The position numbers were made by a program, and so were the translations under genes. Under the pieces are notes generated by a model, which saw nothing but the letters and a program-made list of their open reading frames with translations, searched no databases and was not told the origin of the DNA. From positions 62,001 to 126,000 of the forward strand of contig JBBHKE010002959.1 of the NCBI GenBank assembly GCA_037447655.1: a stretch of DNA of 64,000 bases, in the 5' to 3' direction. This document shows positions 43,690 to 54,553 of this stretch, piece by piece; the first letter of the stretch is position 1; every line of letters begins with the position of its first letter. Source of the stretch: Zygnema cylindricum (Eukaryota > Streptophyta > Zygnematophyceae > Zygnematales > Zygnemataceae).

Positions 43690-44767
43690 ACGGTTGTGAT
43701 TGGACAAAGAAAGCGTGACTGTGATTGGTCCAAGAAGATTACATTTTGCGAGGTTTGTCCCCATTTGACGTTACCTCACAACATATATCACCCACGCGAA
43801 ATGCTGTACTCTATTTCGTGTGCCATTATGGTAAAAAATCCATATTAGAGTTAAAAGTACCTCCTTTGAAGGGTCATTTTGGTAAGTCTAGTTTTTTTAG
43901 AATTAATATTTACGCTAAAACAGACGCGACCCTATATTAGAATACATTTTTAATGAAATTGGTGCGAAGTTCCCTATTCTAACTGAATACGCGGACCGTC
44001 GAACAACAATTAACAAGTTATTATGGGAATAAAGACAAACACGTATTTTCGCCGTTTTACTATAAATTTCTAACTTGTAAATTAACGTAAATGTTCACAC
44101 TGACGACGATGCTGTCGACGGACGAGAGTTATGGGAATGACTTTTTTTCGATGTCATGGAGTCTTTTTGTTTATTCCAATTTCACGTGCGAGCGCGATTT
44201 TATTAAATAATGATTTGTTCCTTTTAACTTATAAAAGTACAATTTTGCACGGTCGGACGTCATCCGTACTCCACACTATTTCAAACGAACCTATATTATA
44301 ATTTTTGACGCTAATTAAACCCCTACCTTAAATAGCATATTGAAAAAATTAGAATCGTTTACTGTATTTTACGTGATAGAGTCAAAATACAGGGCGACCA
44401 AATTAGCGTTATTTACTCTAATTACGATTCGCGGTGAACATTTTGTTTGCGGACTCCTCAAATAACGCCTCGAAACAACATCGCACATTTGGTACGATGA
44501 TGCCGCAAACAACTCGACAAATAAATGTGGGTATGGCGATTCACGATATTTTGGCGATTCGCCAATATCCCAACACATAATGCCATTTTTTAAAGAAATC
44601 GCAATCACCCTACCTCTAGGAGAACTACACGTGTTGCTTCCCATGTCAAAACTCTCAAAATATGATATCAATAGAGGTTTTTCCTTAGGGAGGAAGTCTC
44701 CTAATGGCCGTACACCTGAGCCTTGGTGTTCATTCCCTTATACGCCTCTCCCTTTCCTCCGGACTTA
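43690..44767. repeat. Duplicated block D, copy 1
   Basis: Matches 48,790-49,899 in direct orientation. The first ~400 bp differ by many substitutions and indels, but about 44,114-44,706 is identical to 49,246-49,838. The block includes the right TIR of the transposon and 330 bp beyond it. A TTGGCGA-T-TCGCCAA hairpin lies near 44,553. The 100-residue minus-strand frame here has no recognised domain and is open only because the DNA is duplicated. Confidence 0.9.
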
Positions 44768-44926
44768 AACTCAAGAAAATTCGAAGGCGATATGTATAAC
44801 CAAATAATAAACACTTCACTCAGCTAGAAACACAAGAAAGTTAATTTTCCAATCTATCTATCTCCCCCTAATTTTCTCTGCATTCAGGCCTCCTTTCCCT
44901 CTCCGCATATTCCCTTACTTGTGGTT
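44768..44926. other. Unassigned DNA before gap
   Basis: Short AT- and CT-rich stretch with no feature beyond a CTATCTATCT run. Confidence 0.4.
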
Positions 44927-44936
44927 NNNNNNNNNN
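44927..44936. other. Assembly gap (10 N)
   Basis: Ten N between the two copies of the duplicated transposon. The left end and exon 1 of the right copy should lie here, so the true gap may be larger than ten bases. Confidence 0.98.
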
Positions 44937-45066
44937 AAATGACTTTGCGCTACATCTGTTCCATAATCAGCATAGAGAATACGGAGAATGATACCGGTGG
45001 GAAAGTTGGGTGGTAGTAATCTATCTATCTATTTGCATTACTAACCCCATTTTTTGTATGATGTTT

Positions 45067-45345
45067 TTTAATTTTTCTCCTACTACAGAGTATCAAAAAG
45101 CAAAGAGATGGTGGGTTGAAAGGGTGGCCATAGTAAGAGGCATAAGAGATACGACTAATACCTTGTCTACATCGCGTTTCAGTAAACGAAATGTGGCGAT
45201 AATGAAAGCATTACCTGGTAGGGGAAGGAAGGAAATGGCATGGGTGACCCTTCTTCATCAAGAATTACTCGAGGATTTTCATCGATTTAAAAACGCGGGA
45301 ATGAAACTTTCTACGACAATTGTGCAAGAGATGGGGGTACGACAT
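45067..45345 (+). pseudogene. Transposase exon 2 of T-R
   Basis: TTEYQKAKRWWVERVAIVRGI, ALPGRGRKEMAWVTLLHQEL and EDFHRFKNAGMKLSTTIVQEM form an uninterrupted central domain. It is preceded by a pyrimidine-rich TTTTCTCCTACTACAG acceptor-like sequence. Similar domain order (basic N-terminus, this block, then DDE) is known in pogo-like and related DDE transposases; the exact superfamily is not certain. Confidence 0.65.
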
Positions 45346-45409
45346 CATTATACATTTAGTTACTCCACTTTGTTTCATTGTTGTTGTCTTCATCATTTGA
45401 ACTAGGTGA

Positions 45410-45655
45410 GTTTGACGAAGATTCAGTGGAGAATATGGATGAGACCCACTTGATATTGAATATGGACAATGGGAAGACATAAGGCTTCCGTGGCGATGAA
45501 GTCGTGAAGTGTGCCGACGTTGCGGGTGGAGGCGAATCCATGACTTTGATGGTGCGTCTCACCGGAGGGGTGAATGCACGGATTGAATCACCCATGCTTA
45601 TTCTCACAAACCGTAATAGGAGTTACCCGATTCGCAATCTCCCCGACGATATTCC
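45410..45655 (+). pseudogene. Transposase exon 3 of T-R (first catalytic Asp)
   Basis: Reads ENMDETHLILNMDNGKT, a TAA, then GFRGDEVVKCADVAGGGESM and NRSYPIRNLPDDIPG. MDETH is the usual setting of the first catalytic Asp of DDE transposases. The exon ends ATTCCAG/GTATAC, and splicing to exon 4 restores IPGVCYRTG with a codon split after its first base. The stop (TAA at about 45,479) makes it a pseudogene. Confidence 0.7.
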
Positions 45656-46000
45656 AGGTATACATCCCCTTGTTTTTTCTTTTTGTCTTGAATTGTTTGT
45701 TTTTTCCCTCTCCCTTTCTTCTCCTCTCTCCCCCTCTTCCACCTCCTCTCTCCCCCCTCCTCTCACCACTCCCTCCCCCTCTCTCCCTCCGCTCCCCCTC
45801 TTCCTCTCTTATCTCATTTTCATCCTATCCCATTTCTCTCTCCGTTAATCCTCTCCCTCTCCACTTCCTCTCTCCGCCCTCATTCCTTTCCCCTTCTCCA
45901 TTCTTCTCCCCTCATCTTTTTCATCCCCCTTCTCCTTCGTTTCCTCCTTTATGTTTTTTATTTTAATGCCCTTTTCTTTTTCCATGTAACCAATAACAGG
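45656..46000 (+). other. GT-AG intron with long pyrimidine tract
   Basis: A 345-bp intron from GTATAC to AATAACAG, with about 270 bp almost pure C/T on the coding strand. Plus-strand frames rich in Leu, Pro and Ser across it are artefacts of composition. The reading frame on both sides fits after removal. Confidence 0.7.
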
Positions 46001-46250
46001 TGTGTGTTATCGCACCGGTCTAAAGGGATGGAACGACAAGAGAGTCTTCCCCTAATGGTTTGAGGACCGGAGGTCGTATCAAGCCAAACCTTATGGTCGA
46101 GAAAAAATAGTCTTCCTCGATAATTGCGGTGGCCATAATATGTCGGAGGAGCTAAACCGCGTTTTGTATCATCGAAAAACACCGAAACCATTTCGACGCG
46201 GAGGAAGTGCCACCTCCCTTGGCAAGGGCACACAAATCTCTCAGAAAATC
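46001..46250 (+). pseudogene. Transposase exon 4 of T-R (second catalytic Asp)
   Basis: Reads VCYRTGLKGWNDKRVFP, a TAA at about 46,052, then WFEDRRSYQAKPYGREK and IVFLDNCGGHNMSEEL. FLDNCGGHN matches the second catalytic Asp block (.DN...H) of DDE transposases. The third acidic block (usually near QPAD) is absent: the frame decays into KTPKPFRRGG and stops. Confidence 0.75.
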
Positions 46251-46685
46251 TGAAAACGATGACGCCTCTACTCATGAAAAAGAGGTTACGGACAACTATT
46301 CACGGAAGGGGACGAATAGTAAGCCCATGCTAATGCCTAATCATTCCCCATGTATGTTTTTTTGGTGGATCTTCGAACATAGGAGTGATATAGTTTTGTA
46401 GTTTTTGTTGCTTTGGCTTATCATACCTGTCTAAAAAATGTAATGAGTGTAAGGATTTAGGAGATAGGAGTTATCATACAATATCATAGGGGTAATACAT
46501 CGCATATTGTGTCTCTTACTATAATGTAATTGTTTTTTCAATTTTTTAATTTCCTTCATTGTGAAGTACGTATGCCAAAACGATGTATAACGCAACCATT
46601 TTATAAAACGCGATTTTCTTTTTGTAATATAAGAGTATGTGTAAGGGCGATGGTTCGTCATGCTTAATGTGTTACTGTGTGTTTG
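46251..46685 (+). other. 3' non-coding part of T-R transposase
   Basis: The sequence from about 46,388 to 46,680 (TATAGTTTTGTAGTTTTTG, GTAAGGATTTAGGAGATAGG, CATCGCCC-type end) is the inverse of 41,345-41,615 in T-L. No gene. Confidence 0.6.
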
Positions 46686-47957
46686 TCATTCACCTATGGG
46701 AAACATGATGTTGAAACGGGTGAACAGATTCTTAGTTTTTACCTTTGATACACAAACATGTTGTTTTTTATGTTATTGATATTAGGCGACGAGCGCGCCT
46801 GATCGCTGGCCGCTGTCGCACCAGTAACATGGACTATTTCATTGTGATTTGATCAGCGATGACACAACGTCTTTACTGCTTTTTGATTAGACGGCGATAT
46901 TGCTTTATTGCTGATTTACAGTTTAGCGGCAACACACTTACGTCGCTAGTTGGTCGGATGCTGATTTATAATTCAGCAGCGGCACACTTATGTCACCGGT
47001 TGGTCGATTAATTTAGTTGTTTAGTCAACTGTAACATGAATCATAACTAGTTTATAAGCGACGAAAATGCCCCGTTGTTGGTGGGTCAGCATCCATGACA
47101 AAAGAAAAAAAAATTCAACATTACTTGGCAAACGCAAACATGTACAATATAAAATCATTTGGTAAAAAACAAAAGAAAGTCACATGTCAATGAAATAAAG
47201 AGTAATAACATCGCTATTGAAAGTATCATTGGTTTAAAAATATTTATCATTAAAAAATTTCATTACAATCATTTAGTAGTTATGACAAAAAAAACAATTA
47301 TGGCTCCAAAATTTCACTATTTTACACACTCCAAAACTGAATATACGCCTTGAACTTCCGAAATTTTTTATACCTTTCCACTTTCTCTTGAATCTTCTAT
47401 CTATTCTCTCCTTTGAATTCCATTTTTATACAAATCATTTCACTATCCTCTTGTAGGGCAGGAAAAATATAAAGTCGAATGTAATATGTTATCGGAAATA
47501 AATCAAAAGCTTTGGCCCCAACCTGGAAAAAAAATAAGAGGATTTAGGTTAAATTGTCGATTCGTTAAAAGGTTTTTTTATGGCTTTTTAGGCTTTTTGT
47601 GAACAACCAACCATTTGTTTTTCCTTGACTGTTTAGCTACATTTGTTTAATGTGATTTGAGAAAACATGAGAGATAGTCTATTAATTTAAGAAAATACAA
47701 ACCAGCCATTTTGTGATTGTACCACTTGACATGAGGTAGCCTATGCTGATCAAAAGAGAAAAATTCAGAATCCCCACAGACACCTCAAACGATGGGCGAT
47801 ATTTTTTTTTCGCCTTTAGGAACTTCTGATTAAATTGATGAGACAAGTGCCTATCTCAGTCTACTTGTTGAATTCCATAGGTGAATTCCATAGGTGAGGT
47901 TAATTTCAGTAACGAACTTATTACTTAAAATAAAAAAAAACTTGTTAATGCAACATA
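46686..47957. repeat. Non-coding block X' of T-R
   Basis: Inverted match of 39,000-40,346, and the allele without the family-3 solo LTR. No coding frame of interest. Confidence 0.85.
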
Positions 47958-48405
47958 TGACAGATAATTAGATTAGATAATTTGACATATAGATAGACAA
48001 ATAATTAGACATATAACTAGATAGATAATTTGTCAGATAATTAGATTAGATAATTAGATAATTAGATTAGATAATTTGACACATAATTTGACAGATAATT
48101 AGACAGATAATTAGACAGATAATTAGATAGATAATTAGATTAGATAGATAACTAGATTAGAAAGATAATTAGATTAGATAATTGATTAGATAATTTGACA
48201 GATAATTGGCCAGATAATTAGACACATATAGACAGATAATTAGATTAGATAGATAATTAGACACATATAGACAGATAATTAGATTAGATAGATAATTAGA
48301 TTAGATAGATAATATATTAAATAATGAATTAGATTAGATAGAGAATTAGACAGGTTATATAGACAAAAAATTACCCAGATAATTAGACAGATAATTAGAC
48401 AAATA
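47958..48405. repeat. GATA microsatellite of T-R
   Basis: About 450 bp of TTAGATAGATAA and GACAGATAATTA units, the counterpart of both arrays in T-L. Confidence 0.9.
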
Positions 48406-48789
48406 ACCCTGCTTTGTCTTTTAAGTTTTCTTTTTCCAATTTTGTGTTTTGATATTTTTCCAGTTTTCTTTCGTTGTCTTCCCTTCTGTTTTTGGTTGTT
48501 ACTTTTGACAGATCATTTTCAACCAAGAGAGAAGGATCTTGCCTTGTCATCATTGGTGGAGTTTGCTAGCAGCAAATTTTTCGCCATTTCGAACAACAAA
48601 ACCCTAAAAATGTAAGCACCTTAAGAAAGTAAACAGATAGCACGAAAGAGATGACGTGGGCGACGTGCAATCCATGGTGGTGAAAATGGGAGCGAGACTT
48701 TCACAGATCCCTGCTAAAAAATTGGAGAGATTTTCCGGATGGCGGCGCAGTCAGGATGGCGGTGGTTGGCGGTGGTTGTCAGATTACAA

Positions 48790-49899
48790 AGACCGGTTGT
48801 GATTGGACAAAGAAAGAGTGAATGTGATTGGTCCAAGAAGATTACATTTTGTGAGGTCTACCCACATTTGGCGTTACCTCACGACATATATCACCCACGT
48901 CAAATGTTGTAAATTTATTATATTTTTGTCAATATTGTTACTCTATTTCATGTGCCATCATGGTAAAAAACCCATATTACAGTTAAAAGTTACTCCTTTT
49001 CAAGGGTCATTTTGGTAAGTCGGGTTTTTTTAGAATTAATATTTACGCTAAAACAGGCGCGATCCTATATTAGAATACATTTTTCATGAAATTGGTGCGA
49101 AGTTCCCTATTTTAACTGAATACGCAGAAATTCGAACAACAGTTACAAATTTGTTACGAAAATAAAGGCAAACACGTATTTTCGCTTTTAACTATAAACT
49201 TTTAGCATGGATATTAAGGTAAATGTTCACACTGACGACGATGGTGTCGACGGACGAGAGTTATGGGAATGACTTTTTTTCGATGTCATGGAGTCTTTTT
49301 GTTTATTCCAATTTCACGTGCGAGCGCGATTTTATTAAATAATGATTTGTTCCTTTTAACTTATAAAAGTACAATTTTGCACGGTCGGACGTCATCCGTA
49401 CTCCACACTATTTCAAACGAACCTATATTATAATTTTTGACGCTAATTAAACCCCTACCTTAAATAGCATATTGAAAAAATTAGAATCGTTTACTGTATT
49501 TTACGTGATAGAGTCAAAATACAGGGCGACCAAATTAGCGTTATTTACTCTAATTACGATTCGCGGTGAACATTTTGTTTGCGGACTCCTCAAATAACGC
49601 CTCGAAACAACATCGCACATTTGGTACGATGATGCCGCAAACAACTCGACAAATAAATGTGGGTATGGCGATTCACGATATTTTGGCGATTCGCCAATAT
49701 CCCAACACATAATGCCATTTTTTAAAGAAATCGCAATCACCCTACCTCTAGGAGAACTACACGTGTTGCTTCCCATGTCAAAACTCTCAAAATATGATAT
49801 CAATAGAGGTTTTTCCTTAGGGAGGAAGTCTCCTAATGGTCGTACACCTGAGCCTTGGTGTTCATTCCCTTATACGCCTCTCCCTTTCCTCCGGACTTA
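48790..49899. repeat. Duplicated block D, copy 2
   Basis: Direct copy of 43,690-44,767. It contains an extra ~27 bp (TAAATTTATTATATTTTTG) near 48,915 and the right TIR ending at 49,568. The last ~650 bp are essentially identical to copy 1, in contrast to the first part. Confidence 0.9.
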
Positions 49900-51081
49900 C
49901 GTCTCTTTTAATCCCCCTCTATCTATCTAACCTTTTAATTGAAAGAACACAAAGATCGACTCACTTCACAAATAATAAACCAATATGTATAGCGGAAGCT
50001 TAAAAGAACTCAATCAACTCACGAAAAAATACATCGGCCAAATATTAATTAAATTAAGCCGAAAACTTTTCAATACAATCACTCACTCTTCTTACTCACT
50101 CTCATTTCCAACTTTTATTAAATACTTATTCTCACTCACATTCACACTTGCAGTCGCTCACACTGAATATATTTTTTTGATATCTTTCCTAACTTTACTC
50201 ACCCACTAAATACAAACTACAAAGATAAAAAACAAATACAGCTGAAAACAATACAATGCAAAGTCCCTAAACATAACGACCAACTGCATGATGAGTGCGC
50301 CTGCCATAGCCTGCAGCATCAAGCTACCTCTGCTCTAACAAATATGCTCTCTGTAAATTGATAGCTGGTTCCCACCGGAGCATTTCCCATTCCGATGATT
50401 TTCCGAATTATGATAAAATATGAAACTTTTAAAATCCTTTGTACGTGCGAAACTTTCTTTCTATTTGTCGAACGGTGATCCTTTTATTTAAAGCCTATTC
50501 CTATGAGAAAAAATTCACTTCCGCAACAGACGGACGTTGGAATAATGTACGAATTCACTTCCGCAACAAACGGACATTGGAATAATGTACGGCTTTCTAT
50601 GAAAAACGTACAAACGAGCATCCTCAAAATATTGCCGGATGTAGAAGTCAAGTTAAAGTCGCGTATTTCGCCCAAAAGTTGACGTAGCCAAAACAACATC
50701 GAACGGCTATTTCATTGCATTCGAGCGAAACAACTGCAGGTTTTGAACCAATGTCGTCGTCCTTCGAACATTCAATACTGTAGGTTTTTTTTCACGCCTA
50801 TGTTTGATGACGTCGAAACGTGTACGTTTTCCGATCAGTTTCGAAAAATCAAATGCTCCGGCGGGATCCAGCTATGAAACAAAATGTGGCACGATCGTTG
50901 CAAGATTGGCCGTACACAAGTACTGCCGCTTCGTCTTACACATAAAATATTTCCTCGGACGCCAAATCGCGCTTCGCGAACAAACATTTCCTAGAAATTG
51001 TCCAACGCCCGATTCGTACAAATAAATTATGATTGTACCAAAACTAACCAGCAGAAAAGTACAGTACTGTACTGTACCATA
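49900..51081. other. Unassigned intergenic DNA
   Basis: No gene supported; a 2 x 40-bp tandem repeat lies in the middle. Short frames have no motifs. Confidence 0.45.
50513..50592. repeat. 2 x 40-bp tandem duplication
   Basis: ATTCACTTCCGCAACA(G/A)ACGG followed by AC(G/A)TTGGAATAATGTACG(A/G), twice in direct tandem with three differences. Confidence 0.85.
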
Positions 51082-51361
51082 CTTCAAAAGTAGGTGAAAG
51101 TAGGCCCATACAATATGCTTGTTGTATACAAAACATACAATATGACCTTAAGACCCATATTGTATTCGGACCCATTCCGACCAAAAAATAGACCAATTAA
51201 AACTTTCGGACCAAAAAAAATTATTTACACTGTCAGATTCGGATGATCGGACAATCGTTGATCAAAGTAGCTATCTTAGAAGATCACATGAAAAGCCCAT
51301 AACACAACTTACGATAAAGACGTCGACCAAAGGCCTACCATAAAAACGCCTACTTTTGAAC
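51082..51361. mobile_element. TA-flanked MITE (complete, 280 bp)
   Basis: Ends are CTTCAAAAGTAGG and, inverted, GTTCAAAAGTAGG, with a TA on each side as expected for Tc1/mariner-like insertion. A 5' fragment of the same family is at 3,538. No coding content. Confidence 0.7.
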
Positions 51362-51413
51362 TAAGTACTGTACTAAACGAAACATAACTGTCGCACTGAA
51401 ACGAACCAAAGTA

Positions 51414-51914
51414 CACCGCGAATCGTAATTAGAGTAATGAAAAAATTAAAGTACAAAAACTAGAAAAAAAAATTAGAGCAATGAACGCTAATTTGTGTGA
51501 TAAAGGTGTTTCAACTATGAAGTTTACTCTAATTTATTTAAGTACACTAATTTAGCACGCTAATATCCTCTACTGTAAATAAGGTAATCGTAAAGAATTT
51601 GGCAAAACGCACATTTTATCGTCACTATGACGTTTGCACTACGTGGTTTGTTAAAACGCAATTACATGATAACGACCTGTATTAAATCATTATTTGTATT
51701 TTTTTACTTAATAAAGTACAATTTTGCACGGTCGCAGGTCCTCCGTATTCCACACTATTTAAAACGAACCTATATTAGAGTTAATAACGCTAATTAAAAT
51801 TTACCTTAAATAGAATAATGAAAAAGTTAGAATCGTTTACTCTATTTCATGTGATTGAGTCGAAATTTCGAGCGACCGAATTAGAGTAATTTACTCTAAT
51901 TACGATTCGCGGTG
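51414..51914. mobile_element. MITE derived from transposon T (501 bp)
   Basis: Perfect 24-bp terminal inverted repeats starting CACCGCGAATCGTAATTAG. The left ~250 bp match the left end of T-L (CTAATTTGTGTGATA, TTTACTCTAATTTATTTAAG), and the right ~200 bp match the right end of T-L and T-R (TACAATTTTGCACGGTCG, ACACTATTT-AAACGAACC). It is therefore an internal-deletion derivative. ATTAGAGTAATTTACTCTAAT forms an extra palindrome at the right end. TA precedes the left end but CA follows the right, so no duplication is claimed. Confidence 0.9.
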
Positions 51915-53438
51915 CACCAAACATTGTAGGCGCGATTTCGGCCGACGCCGATTCGCCCAATATCCCAACATTAATCCTCGCGTCTGAAAAGACTTTTGAG
52001 TTTTGTCCTATGTCCTCGGTCAACGATAGTGAGCCAACCCGCTATCCTCTGCTCGATGAAAAGTGAAACATGCCTTCAAATTCACTTCCTATACGGTAGT
52101 GAGGTGCTGTTGGTAATGGAATTAGAGTGAAGAAGAACCATGGTGGAGTGATGCTCAATAGTGGAACAAAAATGTGAAAGGTAGGTGTAGAGATAGGGGG
52201 AGGGGAAGGGTAAGGATAGGTGCACCAAGAGTAGGGTTGAGGGTGGGGATTGATGTATGGGTAAGTGTAGTGATGCGGATAGGCATAGATGGAACGGTAG
52301 GGTTGAGGCTAGAGGTAGGAGCAAAATCTTGTTCATACCGAGATAGAGTTAAGAGGTAAAAACGCACAAATTTGTAGAGGAATGGCAGAAAATGAATCAT
52401 AGTCAGATGTCAAAATTGAACATTATACATTAGAAATTGGAAATTACATGGCATACCATGATTGTCAAGGCATGACTATGAGCGGTGGACATTGAACACT
52501 AAAATGGAACGTTTGGCATTGACCATTCTGCAGTTAGGCGTCCAACATTGGAGATTGAAGACTTGATCTAGAGGTTGGGGATCAACTTTGGGCACTGACC
52601 ACTAAACACTAAACACTGTAGATTAACTGTAAATCAGAAAAAAAGGAAGAAGAATATAATAGACACTCGGATTGTTGATTTTTTTTTTATTTATTTTTTA
52701 ATCTTTGTCCCCTACTTTACAAATACACAAGACGATAGTACAACATTTTTTCCTAAAATTCAAAATACCCTTTTTTAATAAAACGCTAAATTACTGTCCA
52801 ACAAACAAGTGAATAAAATAAAACATAAAAAATCTAAAAGAAAATGTACCAAGTACTCCTACTTTTATTTAAAAAATTATTAAACCGTTCCTATGTTCCT
52901 CAAATGATGAAACAATTTGGGAGAAGTCGAGAAGCTAGCTTTACAATTTTTCTAGTTTCAAATCGAAAAAAAAAATCAAGCCTTTTGTTTACTCCCTCAA
53001 CTCCCTTCTGAAGGTTTTACCATCTTTGGGTACAATCGAAAAAACTTGTGTGAGACAAAGTCAACAAAAAAAATCTGATTTTTTCTATAAATAGTTTGTG
53101 TGAAGAAAAATCACACTAATTTGGAATTTCTTTGTTCAGCGAGAATTTAAAGGAAAAACAGAAAGCGAACTACATCGCAAATATGCCCTTTAATTTTTTC
53201 ACCGACGCCTCACCAGAATTTTTTTATTTCGCAGGATAAAACCTGAATTTTTAAATTCAGAAATTTTCTAGACTTTCCGAAATAGTCCGAAATTGTAAAA
53301 ATCCAAAAGTAAAAATGAAAATCTAAAAAAATCTGAATATAATTTGACCCCGAAAGTTTGAAAACATTATACTGCTGGAAATTCTCAAAATTTAAAAACT
53401 ATGAAAAAGCATTTCTCAAAATTCTCAAAATTCCTTAT
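51915..53438. other. Unassigned AT-rich DNA with a G-rich patch
   Basis: Around 52,170-52,330 the plus strand is G/A/T-rich with many GGG runs (GGGGGAGGGGAAGGG, GGTAGGGTTGAGG) and could form G-quadruplexes. Minus-strand Leu/Pro/Ser frames there reflect that composition. The rest is AT-rich with no gene. Confidence 0.45.
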
Positions 53439-54553
53439 TCAAAATCCGAAATTTCCGAATATTAAATAGTCGATTTCTTTCGTCAACAGTACTCCGTAAT
53501 CATTATTTATAGGGTTATCGTGTTCAGATAATTCCAAAAGAATTTTATTGGGATGAAATGAAGGTCCTTCTGTAGGGGGTGGAGAAGAAGACACGGAAGG
53601 CAGAGTGGAAGATGGGGGAGGGGGAGGAGGAGGAGAGCTCGTTTTGGGAGGAGGAGAGCTCATTTTGGGAGGAGGAGGACTCTTTTTGAAAGGAGAAGGA
53701 GAAGGGGGAGAAGGGGGAGGAGGAGAGAATGGTGGTGCTGGAAAATCTGCAAAAACAAGAAAAAGAAAATAAGGATGAAACTAGAAGAAATATTTGGAAA
53801 ACCTGAGAAGATGATATAAATACATAAACATATAAACAAGTAAAAAATGAAGAAAAATAATGTTACATACATTCATTTAAATAGTGCCTGAATGTTTCAA
53901 CAGAGAAAAGTTCCAAAAACCAAATTATATAAGATGAATAAATGAAATAAACATATAAATAAACGAACAAACACATACATAAACACGCACAAAGCACCAG
54001 AAAACAAGACAACATTCAATTTGTAAATGTACATTATATATTAAAAGAGTCGTAGAATCGAGAAAAATCGGAAAATACTTACGAGCTTCGCCAAAAACTT
54101 GCGCTTCGCACAAAATCAAACGCTCTTTTTTTGGCAATGCGACGAAAACATATCTTCATTTTACCCCTTTGCACACCTTCGTAAACGGATATGCGAATCC
54201 AAATCTTTCGTAAAAATAATTTCGATCCTCGCCACATTGCACGTTTCCTTTTCCATCGATTTTTTTGGGATTCTTTCCGATCCACACTTGAACGCTATTA
54301 AAGCGCCGAAATTCCGATTTTTTCGAAACTTTCACACTGTACAAAGTTACATTTTCTATGGTAGTTTCCGCACCCAAATCGATCCGTAAATTGGGTTTTG
54401 TAATTCTATTCAAATGGGCGCATACTGCACCGTTAAATTTGTCTGTTGGGAAAAATCCATCCACAGCTTTTGCGGAAATGCATCGATTCCCCGTACAAGC
54501 GCCAACTGTCCTCTCTCCCTTCATATAGGTGGGCCTCCGGAGAGCCACATTCG
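53439..54553 (-). CDS. F5/8C (fucolectin-like) domain protein with SPPPP tail, two 3' exons; in-frame TGA
   Basis: Exon a (54,553-54,083) begins after TTTTTTCAG and encodes NVALRRPTY, AKAVDGFFPTD, NLRIDLGAETTIENVTLYSV, FNSVQVWIGKNP and, at its end, RYVFVALPKKERLILCEAQV then FGEA. This is the F5/8 type C/fucolectin (tachylectin-4) fold, with the closing L.LCE..V.G strand. A TGA (54,158-54,156) sits before RYVFV, where such domains usually have Gly. The exon ends at GCTC/GTAAGT. Exon b (53,746-53,439), after TTTTTGCAG, continues in frame with FPAPPFSPPPPSPPSPSPF, SSPPPPPPPSSTLPSV and a short tail to a stop. The 336-bp intron has GT-AG ends. An upstream exon, probably with a signal peptide, was not found. 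The likely role is an extracellular, carbohydrate-binding, hydroxyproline-rich-type protein; function inferred. Confidence 0.65.

Larger units (their letters stand above)
36926..44436. mobile_element. DDE-type DNA transposon, left copy (T-L), rearranged
   Basis: Left terminus CACTGCGAATCATAATTAG and right terminus, reverse-complemented, CACCGCGAATCGTAATTAG form 24-bp inverted repeats. About 250 bp inside the left end and 220 bp inside the right end match the two halves of the 501-bp MITE at 51.4 kb, tying both ends to one family. Inside lie transposase exon 1 (+), a microsatellite, an inverted segment carrying exon 2 (-) with a solo LTR, and a second microsatellite. The DDE exons are deleted, so this copy is non-autonomous. 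The flanking duplication is unclear. Confidence 0.75.
44937..49568 (+). mobile_element. DDE-type DNA transposon, right copy (T-R)
   Basis: Order on the plus strand: short TCTA run, transposase exon 2, exon 3, a CT-rich intron, exon 4, non-coding block X', GATA array, Z, W, block D with the right TIR at 49,545-49,568. The left TIR and exon 1 are missing at the gap. This order equals T-L after re-inverting 38.5-42.7 kb there. Premature stops show that it is dead. Confidence 0.75.

Noticed and set aside
44369-44671. 100-residue frame on the minus strand, repeated identically at 49,501-49,803
   Set aside because: Identity reflects DNA duplication, not protein constraint; it spans the transposon TIR and has no recognised domain.
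45690-45966. Overlapping 110-130-codon Pro/Leu/Ser frames
   Set aside because: They lie in a pyrimidine-only intron tract; frames in several phases stay open because C/T-only sequence has almost no stop codons.
38500-48405. CRISPR-like array in the GATA/TATC regions
   Set aside because: Simple microsatellite repeats without spacers, in a eukaryotic transposon context.
52082-52400. Leu/Pro-rich frames on the minus strand
   Set aside because: Composition-driven by the G-rich plus strand; no homology or splice context.
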